Assembly (NCBI RefSeq): GCF_003254545.1
Contig: NZ_QJRH01000072.1
Location: 310,001-374,000, forward strand
Direction: 5' to 3'
DNA: 64,000 bases
Origin: Flavobacterium tistrianum
GTDB lineage: Bacteria > Bacteroidota > Bacteroidia > Flavobacteriales > Flavobacteriaceae
Position numbers and translations under genes: made by a program
The notes under the pieces: generated by a model
What the model saw: only the letters and a program-made list of their open reading frames with translations
What the model was told of the DNA's origin: nothing
Databases searched by the model: none
Shown: positions 17,480 through 26,659 of the stretch, one piece after another
Layout of the letters: each line of letters opens with the position of its first letter
Position numbering within the stretch: the first letter of the stretch is position 1

Positions 17480-19015
17480 ATGAAAAAACCACTTTTCCTT
17501 TTGGTGCTGGCACTGTTTTATCAGTACGCATTTTCTCAGATTACTACAATTTCGATAAAAAACAATAATGATTCGCCTATTATTAGCAAGCATATTTACG
17601 GTCATTTTGCAGAGCATTTAGGACATTGTATTTATGGTGGATTTTTTGTTGGAGATACTTCTAAAATTCCAAATACCAACGGAGTTCGAAATGATATTGT
17701 AAAAGCATTAAAAGATTTAAAAATTCCGAATTTAAGATGGCCAGGCGGATGTTTTGCCGATACATACCATTGGAAGGATGGAATAGGTCCGAAAGAACAG
17801 CGCCCAACGATTGTAAACCAATGGTGGGGAGGAGTTACAGAAGACAATAGTTTTGGAACGCATGACTTTTTAAATATGTGCGAATTGCTTGGGGCAGAAC
17901 CGTATTTGTCTGGAAATGTTGGAAGCGGATCAGTTCAGGAATTGGCAGACTGGGTACAGTACACCAATTTTGGAGGCAAAAGTCCGATGAGTGATATGCG
18001 AAAGAAAAATGGAAGAACCGAGCCGTGGAAAGTAAAATACTGGGGAATTGGAAATGAAGCTTGGGGCTGCGGAGGAAATATGACCGCAGATTATTACGCA
18101 AACGAATATAAAAAGTTTGCCACTTTTATGTCTGATTGGGGAAATGGTGGAATCACAAGAATTGCGTCTGGAGCAAACAGTTCTGATTACAACTGGACAG
18201 AAGTTTTAATGAAAAATATTCCGTTAAATATGCTTGGTGGTGTTGGCGTTCATCATTATGCTGTAATCAATTGGGACAAAAAAGGTGCCGATGTTGATTT
18301 TACCGAAAAAGAGTATTTCTTAACGATGCAGTCTGCTTTAAAAATGGAAGAATTAGTGACAAAACATGCTGCTGTTATGGATAAATACGATCCAGAAAAA
18401 AAAGTGGCTATGATTGTAGACGAATGGGGAGGTTGGTATGAAGTTCAGAAAGGAACAAATCCAGGATTTTTATATCAGCAAAATACTATGAGAGATGCTG
18501 TGTTGGCAGGTGCAACATTAAATATTTTCAATAATCACGCAGACCGAGTTAAAATGGCAAATCTAGCGCAGTGTGTGAATGTTCTTCAAGCTGTAATCTT
18601 AACCGATAAAGCAAAAATGATTACAACTCCAACCTATCATGTCATGAAAATGTACAGTGTGCATCAAGATGCTAAATTGATTCCGATCGAATTTAAATCG
18701 CCTTCTTATACTTTTAACGGAGAAAGCATCCCCGCAGTTTCGGCTTCGGCTTCAAAAGATGCGAGCGGATTGGTTCATATTTCGTTAGTGAATATTGATG
18801 CTGTAAATAAGAACAAAATCGAAATTGACATAAAAGATTTGGGCGTTAAAAACTTTACCGGAAGTATAATTACTTCTCAAAAACTTCAGGACTATAATTC
18901 TTTCGAAAATCCAAACAAAATTATTCCAGTTGCTTTTAAAGGTTTTGAAAACAAAAAAGGAAAGCTAGAAATTACAATTCCGCCATTTTCGGTATTGGTT
19001 TTAGAGGGAAAATAA
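17480..19015 (+). CDS. Alpha-L-arabinofuranosidase, GH51, secreted
   Basis: The start at MKKPLFLLVLALFYQ opens a signal peptide ending YAFSQ; an in-frame TTG 24 codons upstream would bury it and is rejected. The mature enzyme of about 490 residues has the GH51 acid/base Glu in YWGIGNEAWGCGG and the nucleophile Glu in MIVDEWGGWYE, within a TIM barrel followed by a beta-sandwich from about residue 400. It releases L-arabinose from arabinan or arabinoxylan outside the cytoplasm. It is the first gene of the rightward arabinose group. Confidence 0.93.
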   Translation: MKKPLFLLVLALFYQYAFSQITTISIKNNNDSPIISKHIYGHFAEHLGHCIYGGFFVGDTSKIPNTNGVRNDIVKALKDLKIPNLRWPGGCFADTYHWKDGIGPKEQRPTIVNQWWGGVTEDNSFGTHDFLNMCELLGAEPYLSGNVGSGSVQELADWVQYTNFGGKSPMSDMRKKNGRTEPWKVKYWGIGNEAWGCGGNMTADYYANEYKKFATFMSDWGNGGITRIASGANSSDYNWTEVLMKNIPLNMLGGVGVHHYAVINWDKKGADVDFTEKEYFLTMQSALKMEELVTKHAAVMDKYDPEKKVAMIVDEWGGWYEVQKGTNPGFLYQQNTMRDAVLAGATLNIFNNHADRVKMANLAQCVNVLQAVILTDKAKMITTPTYHVMKMYSVHQDAKLIPIEFKSPSYTFNGESIPAVSASASKDASGLVHISLVNIDAVNKNKIEIDIKDLGVKNFTGSIITSQKLQDYNSFENPNKIIPVAFKGFENKKGKLEITIPPFSVLVLEGK

Positions 19016-19176
19016 CATTTAATAACTAAAATTTTTTCGGGACAGATACGACTTTCTGGATTTTAGATGAAATAATCGCAATGTTATAAATGTATTACTG
19101 ACATTTATTTTTTGAAAAGGTGCTAAAATGCTGTTTTAATGCATTTATAGCAAAAATGAATTATGCAATTTCAATT

Positions 19177-19219
19177 AAGTGTTTTTTGTACACTTATGAA
19201 ATATTTATCTCTATATTTG
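19177..19219 (+). promoter_or_regulatory. araB promoter with an AraR-type operator over the -33 box
   Basis: The palindrome AAGTGT-N7-ACACTT (19177-19195) contains TTTTTTG; its TTG (19186-19188) is 23 bp from TATATTTG (19212-19219), and the ATG of araB follows 24 bp later. A protein on the palindrome would cover the -33 element, a classic repressor layout. The half-site recurs upstream of the GH51 gene. Confidence 0.65.
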
Positions 19220-19243
19220 TCAATATTTTAAAAATAAAATAGA

Positions 19244-20935
19244 ATGAAAAATTATGTAATAGGATTGGACTACGGAACAGATTCTGTTCGTGCGGTGCTG
19301 ATAGACGCTGAAAATGGACAAGAATTGGCATCCAATGTTTCTCATTACAAAAGATGGAAAAACAAGCAATATTGTGACGCCTCTATAAATCAGTTTCGCC
19401 AGCATCCTCTGGATCATATCGAAGGATTGGAAATCACGATTCAAAATGTAGTTAAAGAAAGTAAAGTAGATCCTTCGTTAGTAAAAGGAATCTGTATTGA
19501 TACAACAGGATCTTCTCCAGTTCCAGTTACAAAAGATGGAACGCCATTGGCATTAACAAAAGGTTTTGAAGAAAATCCGAATGCGATGATGGTTTTATGG
19601 AAAGATCATACTTCTATAAATGAAGCAAACGAAATCAACGAACTGGCAGTAAGCTGGGGTGGAGAAGATGTTACAAAATATGTGGGTGGAATTTATTCTT
19701 CTGAATGGTTTTGGGCAAAAATCCTTCACGTTACAAGACAAGATGAAGCAGTTAGAAATGCGGCGCACACTTGGATGGAGCACTGCGATTTAATGACGTA
19801 TTTGTTAATTGAAGATAAAGATTTAAAAACCTTCAAAAGAAGCCGTTGTGCAGCAGGACATAAAGCAATGTGGCATACAGACTGGAACGGATTACCGCCA
19901 GTTGAATTCTTAGAAAAATTACATCCTTATTTAGCGCAGCTTCGCGGAAACTTATACTATGAAACGTATACCTCAGATTTAGTTGCCGGAAATTTAAGCA
20001 AAGAATGGGCAGATCGTTTAGGACTTTCGACAGAAACAGTTGTGGCTGTTGGAACTTTCGACGCGCATTCTGGAGCAGTTGGAGCTAAAATCGAAGAGAA
20101 TACTTTGGTTCGTGTTATGGGAACTTCAACTTGTGATATTCTAGTTGGTTCTTATGATGAGGTTGGAACAAAAACCGTTCGCGGAATTTGCGGACAAGTT
20201 GATGGATCTGTGATTCCAGGATTTATTGGTTTGGAAGCAGGACAATCAGCTTTTGGAGATTTATTGGCTTGGTACAAAGAATTATTAATGTGGCCGACGG
20301 AACATTTATTAGGTTCTTCGTCACTTTTAAATGATGCTCAAAAAGAACAATTAAGAGAAGAATTCAGCGATAAATTAATTGTCGAATTGACGAAAGAGGC
20401 GGAGAAAATTCCAGTTTCAGAAAGTCTTCCAATTGCTTTAGACTGGATTAACGGACGAAGAACTCCAGATGCCAACCAAGAATTAAAAAGCGCAATTTCG
20501 AATCTTTCTTTAGGAACAAAAGCACCACATATTTTCAAAGCTTTAGTAAATGCAATCTGTTTTGGAGCGAAGAAAATTGTAGATCGTTTTGAAGAAGAAG
20601 GTGTGAAAATAGACAGCGTAATCGGAATTGGTGGTGTGGCTCGTAAATCTCCTTTCATCATGCAGACTTTGGCGAATGTTTTAAATAAGCCAATCAAAAT
20701 TGCAGCTTCAGATCAGACTCCAGCTTTAGGTGCAGCAATTTACGCAGCGGTTGCGGCTGGAATTTATCCAAATGTAATCGAAGCAAGCCAGAAAATCGGA
20801 AGTGATTTTGACGGAGAATATTTCCCTCAGACAGACAAAGTCGAAGCGTATCATAAACTGCTTTTAGGATACGAAAAACTAAGTGCTTTTGCAGATCCAA
20901 ACCTTAAAATATCGCAACATGAGCTCTCAATATAA
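19244..20935 (+). CDS. araB: Ribulokinase
   Basis: The 563-residue FGGY kinase begins IGLDYGTDSVRAVLIDAENG (phosphate loop) and has GICIDTTGSSPVPV, VMGTSTCDILVGS, GLEAGQSAFGDLLAWY and the C-terminal GIGGVARKSPFIMQ and TPALGAAIYAAVAAG. It phosphorylates L-ribulose. Length and the GQSAFGD motif match AraB rather than xylulokinase. araD starts inside its last codons, so translation is coupled. Confidence 0.95.
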   Translation: MKNYVIGLDYGTDSVRAVLIDAENGQELASNVSHYKRWKNKQYCDASINQFRQHPLDHIEGLEITIQNVVKESKVDPSLVKGICIDTTGSSPVPVTKDGTPLALTKGFEENPNAMMVLWKDHTSINEANEINELAVSWGGEDVTKYVGGIYSSEWFWAKILHVTRQDEAVRNAAHTWMEHCDLMTYLLIEDKDLKTFKRSRCAAGHKAMWHTDWNGLPPVEFLEKLHPYLAQLRGNLYYETYTSDLVAGNLSKEWADRLGLSTETVVAVGTFDAHSGAVGAKIEENTLVRVMGTSTCDILVGSYDEVGTKTVRGICGQVDGSVIPGFIGLEAGQSAFGDLLAWYKELLMWPTEHLLGSSSLLNDAQKEQLREEFSDKLIVELTKEAEKIPVSESLPIALDWINGRRTPDANQELKSAISNLSLGTKAPHIFKALVNAICFGAKKIVDRFEEEGVKIDSVIGIGGVARKSPFIMQTLANVLNKPIKIAASDQTPALGAAIYAAVAAGIYPNVIEASQKIGSDFDGEYFPQTDKVEAYHKLLLGYEKLSAFADPNLKISQHELSI

Positions 20936-21620
20936 AGATTTAAAACAAGAATGTTACGAAGCCAATATGCAGTTAAATGCATTGAATTTGGTGGTGTACA
21001 CTTTTGGAAATGTAAGCGCCGTAGACAGGGAAAAAGGCGTTTTTGCCATTAAACCAAGCGGTGTTCCTTACGAAGACTTAAAACCTGAAGATATTGTAAT
21101 TGTTGATTTTGATAATAATGTGATTGAAGGAAATCTGCGTCCGTCGTCAGATACCAAAACGCATGCTTACTTATACAAAAACTGGCCAAATATTGGCGGA
21201 GTAGCGCATACGCACGCGACATATTCTGTGGCTTGGGCGCAATCTCAATTGGATATTCCGATTTTCGGAACAACTCATGCCGATCATTTAACGGCTGATA
21301 TTCCGTGCGCACCGCCAATGGCTGATTCTTTAATTGAAGGAAACTATGAGCACAATACCGGAATTCAGATTCTAGATTGCTTCAAAGAAAAAAATCTTTC
21401 TTACGAAGAAGTGGAAATGATTCTGATTGGAAATCACGGCCCATTCGCTTGGGGAAAAAATGCAGCAAAAGCGGTTTACAACAGTAAAGTTTTGGAAGTT
21501 GTAGCAGAAATGGCGTATCTGACTTTACAAATAAATCCAAACGCACCAAGATTAAAAGATTCATTAATAAAGAAACATTACAACCGCAAACACGGAAAAG
21601 ATTCGTATTACGGACAGTAA
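20919..21620 (+). CDS. araD: L-ribulose-5-phosphate 4-epimerase
   Basis: The 233-residue class II aldolase/epimerase starts at MSSQYKDLKQE and overlaps the araB stop by 17 bp; a start 12 codons upstream is possible but would extend the overlap. The motifs are LVVYTFGNVSAVDR, KPSGVPYEDL, the zinc-site pair in VAHTHATYSVAWAQ, GTTHADH, and GNHGPFAWG. It converts L-ribulose-5-phosphate to D-xylulose-5-phosphate, completing entry into the pentose phosphate pathway. Confidence 0.95.
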   Translation: MSSQYKDLKQECYEANMQLNALNLVVYTFGNVSAVDREKGVFAIKPSGVPYEDLKPEDIVIVDFDNNVIEGNLRPSSDTKTHAYLYKNWPNIGGVAHTHATYSVAWAQSQLDIPIFGTTHADHLTADIPCAPPMADSLIEGNYEHNTGIQILDCFKEKNLSYEEVEMILIGNHGPFAWGKNAAKAVYNSKVLEVVAEMAYLTLQINPNAPRLKDSLIKKHYNRKHGKDSYYGQ

Positions 21621-21780
21621 TGATTTTGTTTCAGGTTTCAAGTTTGTTTTGTTTCAAGTTGTTGGAACGTGAAACTTGGAACATGAAACAAACAAAAACA
21701 AAAATAATAATATAACAATAAGATTTTCCGCATTTCAAACTTGAAACTTGAAACAAAGAAAACTTGAAACAAAATAAAAA
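21621..21780. repeat. GTTTCAAG word repeat forming an inverted pair
   Basis: Between araD and araA, GTTTCAGGTTTCAAGTTT (21628-21645) and AAACTTGAAACTTGAAAC (21737-21754) are reverse complements with one mismatch; further TTTCAAG and CTTGAAAC words lie around them. A transcript could fold into a long hairpin inside the ara operon. Confidence 0.75.
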
Positions 21781-23289
21781 ATGATTGATATATCTCAAAA
21801 AGAAGTATGGTTTGTAGTAGGAAGCCAAGAATTATACGGTGAAGAAACACTTAGAAAAGTAGCAGAACATTCTCAGATTATTGCAAAAGGATTAGATGCT
21901 TCATCTTCAATTCCAGTAAAAGTGGTTTATAAAGATGTGGTAAAATCGCCTTCGCAGATTTTAGATGTATGTTTGGCTGCAAACTCTGCTAAAAACTGTA
22001 TCGGAATTATTGCTTGGATGCACACTTTTTCTCCAGCAAAAATGTGGATCGGGGGATTAAATATCCTTAAAAAACCATTATGTCATTTACACACGCAATA
22101 CAATGCTGAAATTCCGTGGGGAAGTATCGATATGGATTTCATGAACTTGAACCAATCGGCTCACGGAGATCGTGAATTCGGTTTTATCATGTCTAGATTA
22201 CGTAAAAAACGTAAAGTTGTTGTAGGACATTGGGAAGACCAAAGAGTTCAAAAACAACTAGGAATTTGGTCGAGAGTGGTTTTAGGTTGGGATGAACTTC
22301 AAAACCTAAAAGTAGCTCGTATTGGAGACAATATGCGCGAAGTTGCCGTTACAGAAGGTGATAAAGTTGAAGCTCAAATTCGTTTCGGAATGTCGGTAAA
22401 CGGCTATGATTCTTCAGACGTTACAAAACATATTGAGAAAGTAACAGATAAACAATTGGCTGATTTATTAGCTGTTTATGAGTCTTCATATAACTTAACC
22501 GATTCTTTAAAAGAAGGTGGAGCGCAAAGAAGTTCTTTGGTTGAAGCGGCAAAAATTGAATTAGGTTTAAGAGCTTTCCTTGAAGAAGGAGGTTTTGGAG
22601 CTTTTACGGATACGTTTGAAAACCTTGGCGTTTGGAAACAATTACCAGGAATCGCAACACAAAGATTAATGGCCGATGGTTATGGTTTTGGTGGAGAAGG
22701 AGATTGGAAAACGGCAGCAATGGTTAGAGCTTTAAAAGTAATGTGTGTAGGTTTAGAAGGCGGAACTTCTTTCATGGAAGATTATACGTACCATTTCACA
22801 CCGCAAAAATCATACGTGTTAGGTTCTCACATGCTGGAAATCTGTCCATCTATTGCTGACGGAAAACCTTCTTGCGAAGTGCATCCATTAGGAATTGGAG
22901 GAAAAGAAGATCCAGCTCGTTTGGTATTCAATTCTCCTGCTGGAGATGCAATCAATGTTTCTTTGGTTGATATGGGAACTCGTTTCCGTTTAATCGTTAA
23001 CGAAGTGGAAGCAGTGAAACCAATGGCAGAATTACCAAAACTTCCAGTTGCACGTGTTCTTTGGGATTGTAAACCAAATCTTGAAGTTGCAGCAACAGCT
23101 TGGATTTTGGCTGGTGGAGCGCATCATACAGTTTACAGCCAGTCAATTACAACAGAATATATGGAAGATTTTGCAGATATCGCAGGAATCGAATTATTGG
23201 TAATTGATGAAAAAACAACAGTAAGAGAATTCAAAGATAAAATCAACGCAAACGAAGCCTATTTCCATTTGTTCCAACACGGCCTGTAA
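21781..23289 (+). CDS. araA: L-arabinose isomerase
   Basis: The 502-residue protein has the normal AraA length and signatures: VWFVVGSQELYGEE, IAWMHTFSPAKMWIGGL, HTQYNAEIPW, DFMNLNQSAHGDREFGF, GLEGGTSFMEDYTYHF, and HHTVYSQSITTEYMEDFA, which includes metal-binding Glu and His residues. It converts L-arabinose to L-ribulose. It is the third step gene of the ara group, order araB-araD-araA. Confidence 0.96.
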   Translation: MIDISQKEVWFVVGSQELYGEETLRKVAEHSQIIAKGLDASSSIPVKVVYKDVVKSPSQILDVCLAANSAKNCIGIIAWMHTFSPAKMWIGGLNILKKPLCHLHTQYNAEIPWGSIDMDFMNLNQSAHGDREFGFIMSRLRKKRKVVVGHWEDQRVQKQLGIWSRVVLGWDELQNLKVARIGDNMREVAVTEGDKVEAQIRFGMSVNGYDSSDVTKHIEKVTDKQLADLLAVYESSYNLTDSLKEGGAQRSSLVEAAKIELGLRAFLEEGGFGAFTDTFENLGVWKQLPGIATQRLMADGYGFGGEGDWKTAAMVRALKVMCVGLEGGTSFMEDYTYHFTPQKSYVLGSHMLEICPSIADGKPSCEVHPLGIGGKEDPARLVFNSPAGDAINVSLVDMGTRFRLIVNEVEAVKPMAELPKLPVARVLWDCKPNLEVAATAWILAGGAHHTVYSQSITTEYMEDFADIAGIELLVIDEKTTVREFKDKINANEAYFHLFQHGL

Positions 23290-23430
23290 GGCAGTAAAAT
23301 GTAATTTGTAAGATGTAAAATGTGAAAAAACTTAAAAAGGTAATTTTGACATTTTTAAAATGATTAAATTTCACATCTGACATTTTACTTCTAACATTTA
23401 ACTATTTACAAACCAAAAAAACTATCATTT
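23290..23430. repeat. TAAAATGT word repeat forming an inverted pair
   Basis: After araA, GTAAAATGTAATTTGTAAG and GATGTAAAATGTGAAA (about 23295-23328) face TTTCACATCTGACATTTTAC (about 23369-23388). The architecture matches 21621-21780 but with a different word. Confidence 0.7.
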
Positions 23431-24615
23431 ATGAATGTATTTAAACGTTCCCTTTTCATACTAAGCATGCTCGGTATTGCTATAGTTACAGTTCAATGCA
23501 AAAGCGATAAAAAAATGGATAACACTACAGTTTCTTCAGATAAAAAAGCAGAAGTTACAATTGAAAAATCGGAATACGGAACAACAGCTAAAGGCGAAAA
23601 AGTTGAGAGCTATAAACTGAAAAACCAAAATGGGATGGAAGTTGATATCATCACTTTTGGTGGAAGAATTACAGATTTGAAAGTACCAAATAAAGCGGGT
23701 GTTTCAGAAAATGTAGTAATCGGTTTTAACTCTTTAGCACAATACGAAAAAGAGAATCCGTTTTTCGGAGCTTTGATCGGAAGATACGGAAACCGAATTG
23801 CTAAAGGTAAATTTTCTTTAGATGGAAAAGAATATCAGTTGGCGATTAATAATGCGCCGAATGCTTTACATGGTGGTCCACAAGGATTTTTTAATGTAGT
23901 TTGGAAAGCTGATGAGGTTAAATCTGGTGAAACAGCTTCATTAAAATTGTCTTACTTAAGTAAAGATATGGAAGAAGGTTATCCTGGAAACTTAAAGGTT
24001 TTTGTGACTTATACATTGACAAATGATAATCAGTTGGAAGTTTTATATGAAGCAACTACTGACAAGAAAACGGTTGTTAACTTAACACAGCATTCATATT
24101 TCAATTTATCTGGAGATTTTACTAAAACAATCTTAGATCACGAATTGACTTTAAATGCAGATAAATTAGTTCCAGTTGATGCAGATTTGATTCCGACAGG
24201 AAAATTAGAAGATGTTGCTGGTACACCTTTCGATTTCAGAACTCCAAAATTAATTGGGGCAGCTATCAATGCTAAAAATGATCAATTGGAAAAAGGAAAA
24301 GGTTACGATCACTGTTGGGTGTTGAATAACCCTGAAAAGGGAAAAACAATTATTGCAAAAGTATACCACGCAGCAAGCGGAAGAGTTATGGAAATGACAA
24401 CAGACGAACCTGGAATTCAATTCTATTCTGGAAACTTCCTTGACGGAACTTTACCAATGCCAAACGGAGGAACTTTTGCGCATAGAACAGGATTATGTCT
24501 AGAAACAGAACATTATCCAGATTCTCCAAACCAGAAAAATTTCCCAACAACGGTTTTAAATCCAGGAGAAAATTATAAAACGAAAACTACTTTTAAGTTT
24601 TCAGTTAAGAAATAG
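23431..24615 (+). CDS. Aldose 1-epimerase, exported lipoprotein
   Basis: The 394-residue protein has an N-terminal signal sequence ending VTVQCKSDKK; Cys-23 is a plausible lipidation site and the charged residues after it resemble the Bacteroidota surface-export signal. The mature part is a full galactose-mutarotase domain: FGGRITDLKVPNK, GRYGNRIAKGKFSLDG, NALHGGPQGFF, QHSYFNLSGD with catalytic-type His, and CLETEHYPDSPNQ with the catalytic-type Glu. It probably interconverts arabinose anomers in the periplasm or at the cell surface. It follows araA by 141 bp on the same strand. Confidence 0.92.
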   Translation: MNVFKRSLFILSMLGIAIVTVQCKSDKKMDNTTVSSDKKAEVTIEKSEYGTTAKGEKVESYKLKNQNGMEVDIITFGGRITDLKVPNKAGVSENVVIGFNSLAQYEKENPFFGALIGRYGNRIAKGKFSLDGKEYQLAINNAPNALHGGPQGFFNVVWKADEVKSGETASLKLSYLSKDMEEGYPGNLKVFVTYTLTNDNQLEVLYEATTDKKTVVNLTQHSYFNLSGDFTKTILDHELTLNADKLVPVDADLIPTGKLEDVAGTPFDFRTPKLIGAAINAKNDQLEKGKGYDHCWVLNNPEKGKTIIAKVYHAASGRVMEMTTDEPGIQFYSGNFLDGTLPMPNGGTFAHRTGLCLETEHYPDSPNQKNFPTTVLNPGENYKTKTTFKFSVKK

Positions 24616-24784
24616 TTTTAGAATCTGTTTATTAATTTAGTAATTTCTAAGAACCTTGAAAGTTTATGCTTTCGAGGTTTTTTTGTTTGTAAATATCAAA
24701 ACACATTTCCTTCAACAAGTATTTTATTGATTTATTCGAATCTTTCTTACATTTGAGAAATAACTATCCTAAAAAAACTTACTT

Positions 24785-25663
24785 ATGAAGAAACCAGTCA
24801 AATTGCTAATGGCTGTATTAGCTTATTCTGTATGTGTAATAGCAAACGCCCAGATTCAGATGAATTTTAAATTTGATACGCCTTATGGTAACAATACCGC
24901 TGTTGGAAAGTTTGTCGAACTCAATGGAGCTAAAATCTATTATGAAGAATATGGAAAAGGTGAACCTTTGTTATTGATTCACGGAAACGGAGGAAATATT
25001 GAATCAATGGGAAATCAAATTGATTATTTTAAAAGTAAATACAGAGTTATTGCTGTCGATAGTAGAGGGCAAGGAAAATCGGAATTGAAAACGGATTCTC
25101 TTACCTATGTGCAAATTACAAAAGATATGGAAGGACTGGTTAATTACTTAAAATTAGATTCGATAAGTGTTATTGGCTGGAGTGACGGAGGAATTGTTGG
25201 GCTGCAAATGGGGATTTCAGGGAAGTCAAAAATAAAGAAAATTGTAACCATGGGCGCCAATTTAAGGCCAGATTCTACGGCTGTTAACTCGTACGCGATA
25301 AAAGACATTCAGGGTATGAGAAAAATGGTTATTTCGAAAATTAAAGAAAAAGACACGAGCGAAAATTGGAATCTGTTGAAACAACTTTCAGGACTTTTAG
25401 TAGATCAACCTAATATACCAACTAAAGATTTATCAAAAATTAAAGCAAAAGTGCTTGTAATAGCTGGAGATAGGGATGTAATCAGAAATGAGCATACGGT
25501 CGAAATTTTTGAAAATTTATCTAAAGCACAGCTTTGTATTTTACCTGGCGAAACGCATTTTGCTCCAGCTTCAAGTCCGGAAGTATTTAATGCAGTCGCA
25601 AATAAGTTTTTATCAGAACCATTTAAAAGACCAGATTCAGATTTGACTAAATTGGGTCAATAA
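24785..25663 (+). CDS. Exported alpha/beta hydrolase
   Basis: The 292-residue protein has a signal peptide (MKKPVKLLMAVLAYSVCVIANAQ) and an alpha/beta-hydrolase fold: LLIHGNGGNIESM for the oxyanion region, the nucleophile elbow GWSDGG, the acid in VLVIAGDRDVI and the His in GETHFAP. All three catalytic positions are present. The substrate is unknown. It is rightward after the ara genes, but a 169-bp gap with an imperfect hairpin makes co-transcription uncertain. Confidence 0.85.
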   Translation: MKKPVKLLMAVLAYSVCVIANAQIQMNFKFDTPYGNNTAVGKFVELNGAKIYYEEYGKGEPLLLIHGNGGNIESMGNQIDYFKSKYRVIAVDSRGQGKSELKTDSLTYVQITKDMEGLVNYLKLDSISVIGWSDGGIVGLQMGISGKSKIKKIVTMGANLRPDSTAVNSYAIKDIQGMRKMVISKIKEKDTSENWNLLKQLSGLLVDQPNIPTKDLSKIKAKVLVIAGDRDVIRNEHTVEIFENLSKAQLCILPGETHFAPASSPEVFNAVANKFLSEPFKRPDSDLTKLGQ

Positions 25664-25684
25664 AATTCAATCAATAGAATTGTT

Positions 25685-25757
25685 TTTTAATCTCGCAAAG
25701 TCGCAATGACGCCAAGAAAATAAACTATGCGGCTCCGCGACTTTGCGAGATTAATTT
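25685..25757. repeat. Inverted repeat TCTCGCAAAGTCGC
   Basis: TCTCGCAAAGTCGC (25691-25704) and GCGACTTTGCGAGA (25738-25751) are perfect 14-bp reverse complements separated by 33 bp, between two co-directional genes. Related CTTTGCGA words occur near 28530 and 57000-57210. Confidence 0.8.
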
Positions 25758-25790
25758 ATCCCAAGTTTCGAAAAATCTTAACTTAGCGAA

Positions 25791-26255
25791 ATGAAACATC
25801 TATTCAAAGCACAATTAAACTGGATTTCAAAACAAAACCCAGAAGAATCATCCAAAAGATTCTACAGCAAAACCCATCAAATAAAAATTGAAGGAAAACC
25901 AATTTTAGATGTTTCAGCAGCAAAAGCTTTTAAAGGTGATCCATCATTATATAATCCTGAAGATTTATTGTTGAGCAGTTTAGTTTCTTGTCATATGATG
26001 TCTTATTTATACGTCTGTTCTCAAAACGGAATTGAAGTTCTCGAATATTCAGACAATGCAGAAGCAACGCTAGAAGTAAATCCAGACGGAAGCGGACGTT
26101 TTGTTGAAGCAAGATTATATCCGAAAGTAAAAATCTCAAATCCAGATAAAATAGAATTGGCTTTAGAACTGCATCATAAAGCAAATCAATTGTGCTTTAT
26201 TGCTAATTCTTGCAGTTTTCCTGTTTTGCATGATGCGAGTTGTGAAGTAATATAA
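25791..26255 (+). CDS. OsmC family peroxidase-like protein
   Basis: The 154-residue protein shows the OsmC/YhfA fold: FYSKTHQIKIEGKPILDVSAAKAFKGDPSLYNPEDLLLSSLVSCHMMSYL in the first half (quoted here only to name the pattern: PEDLLLSS followed by the first conserved Cys) and a second conserved Cys in CFIANSC. OsmC-like proteins reduce organic hydroperoxides with a Cys pair. A strong terminator follows. Confidence 0.85.
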   Translation: MKHLFKAQLNWISKQNPEESSKRFYSKTHQIKIEGKPILDVSAAKAFKGDPSLYNPEDLLLSSLVSCHMMSYLYVCSQNGIEVLEYSDNAEATLEVNPDGSGRFVEARLYPKVKISNPDKIELALELHHKANQLCFIANSCSFPVLHDASCEVI

Positions 26256-26259
26256 AAGA

Positions 26260-26289
26260 AAAAACCTCTTCTGTTAAGAAGAGGTTTTT
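26260..26289. terminator. Bidirectional terminator between the OsmC gene and tRNA-Leu
   Basis: Perfect 13-bp arms AAAAACCTCTTCT (26260-26272) and AGAAGAGGTTTTT (26277-26289) around GTTA. A-rich and T-rich flanks let it end both the rightward gene and the leftward tRNA. Confidence 0.88.
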
Positions 26290-26291
26290 CG

Positions 26292-26371
26292 TACCCGGAG
26301 CCGGAGTCGAACCGGCACGGTTTCCCACAGGTGTTTGAGACCAGCGCGTCTACCAATTCCGCCATCCGGGC
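26292..26371 (-). tRNA. tRNA-Leu (CAA)
   Basis: Read on the minus strand, GCCCGGA (1-7) pairs with TCCGGGT, the D-arm region has TGGCGGAATTGGTAGACGCG, the anticodon loop is CTCAAAC (anticodon CAA), there is a long variable arm, and the T loop is GGTTCGACTCC. This is a class II leucine tRNA. No CCA is encoded. The anticodon stem CTGGT/ACCTG contains a U-U mismatch at its second pair. TACATTTG on the minus strand (26465-26458) is a likely -7 box. Confidence 0.92.
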
Positions 26372-26659
26372 GTAGCAGACGAAAAAATAAATGATAAATC
26401 AGTTATTTTAACGCAATAGAATGAAGTCATAAATGGCGCCATTCCTTTAACACGGTGCAAATGTAAAAAATAATTTTAAAAATTCTAATAAAAATACTTA
26501 ATTTTTTGCTTTCAGTGTTCAATAAATTTTATAAATTTGCAGCTCGTTAAAACGAAGCACACACAACTAACTACATCCGAGACATTTATACGCTTTCTGC
26601 TTTATTTAAATAATAAAGTTGAATTGTAGAAAAGTAACGGGATAAAACAACAAATTACA

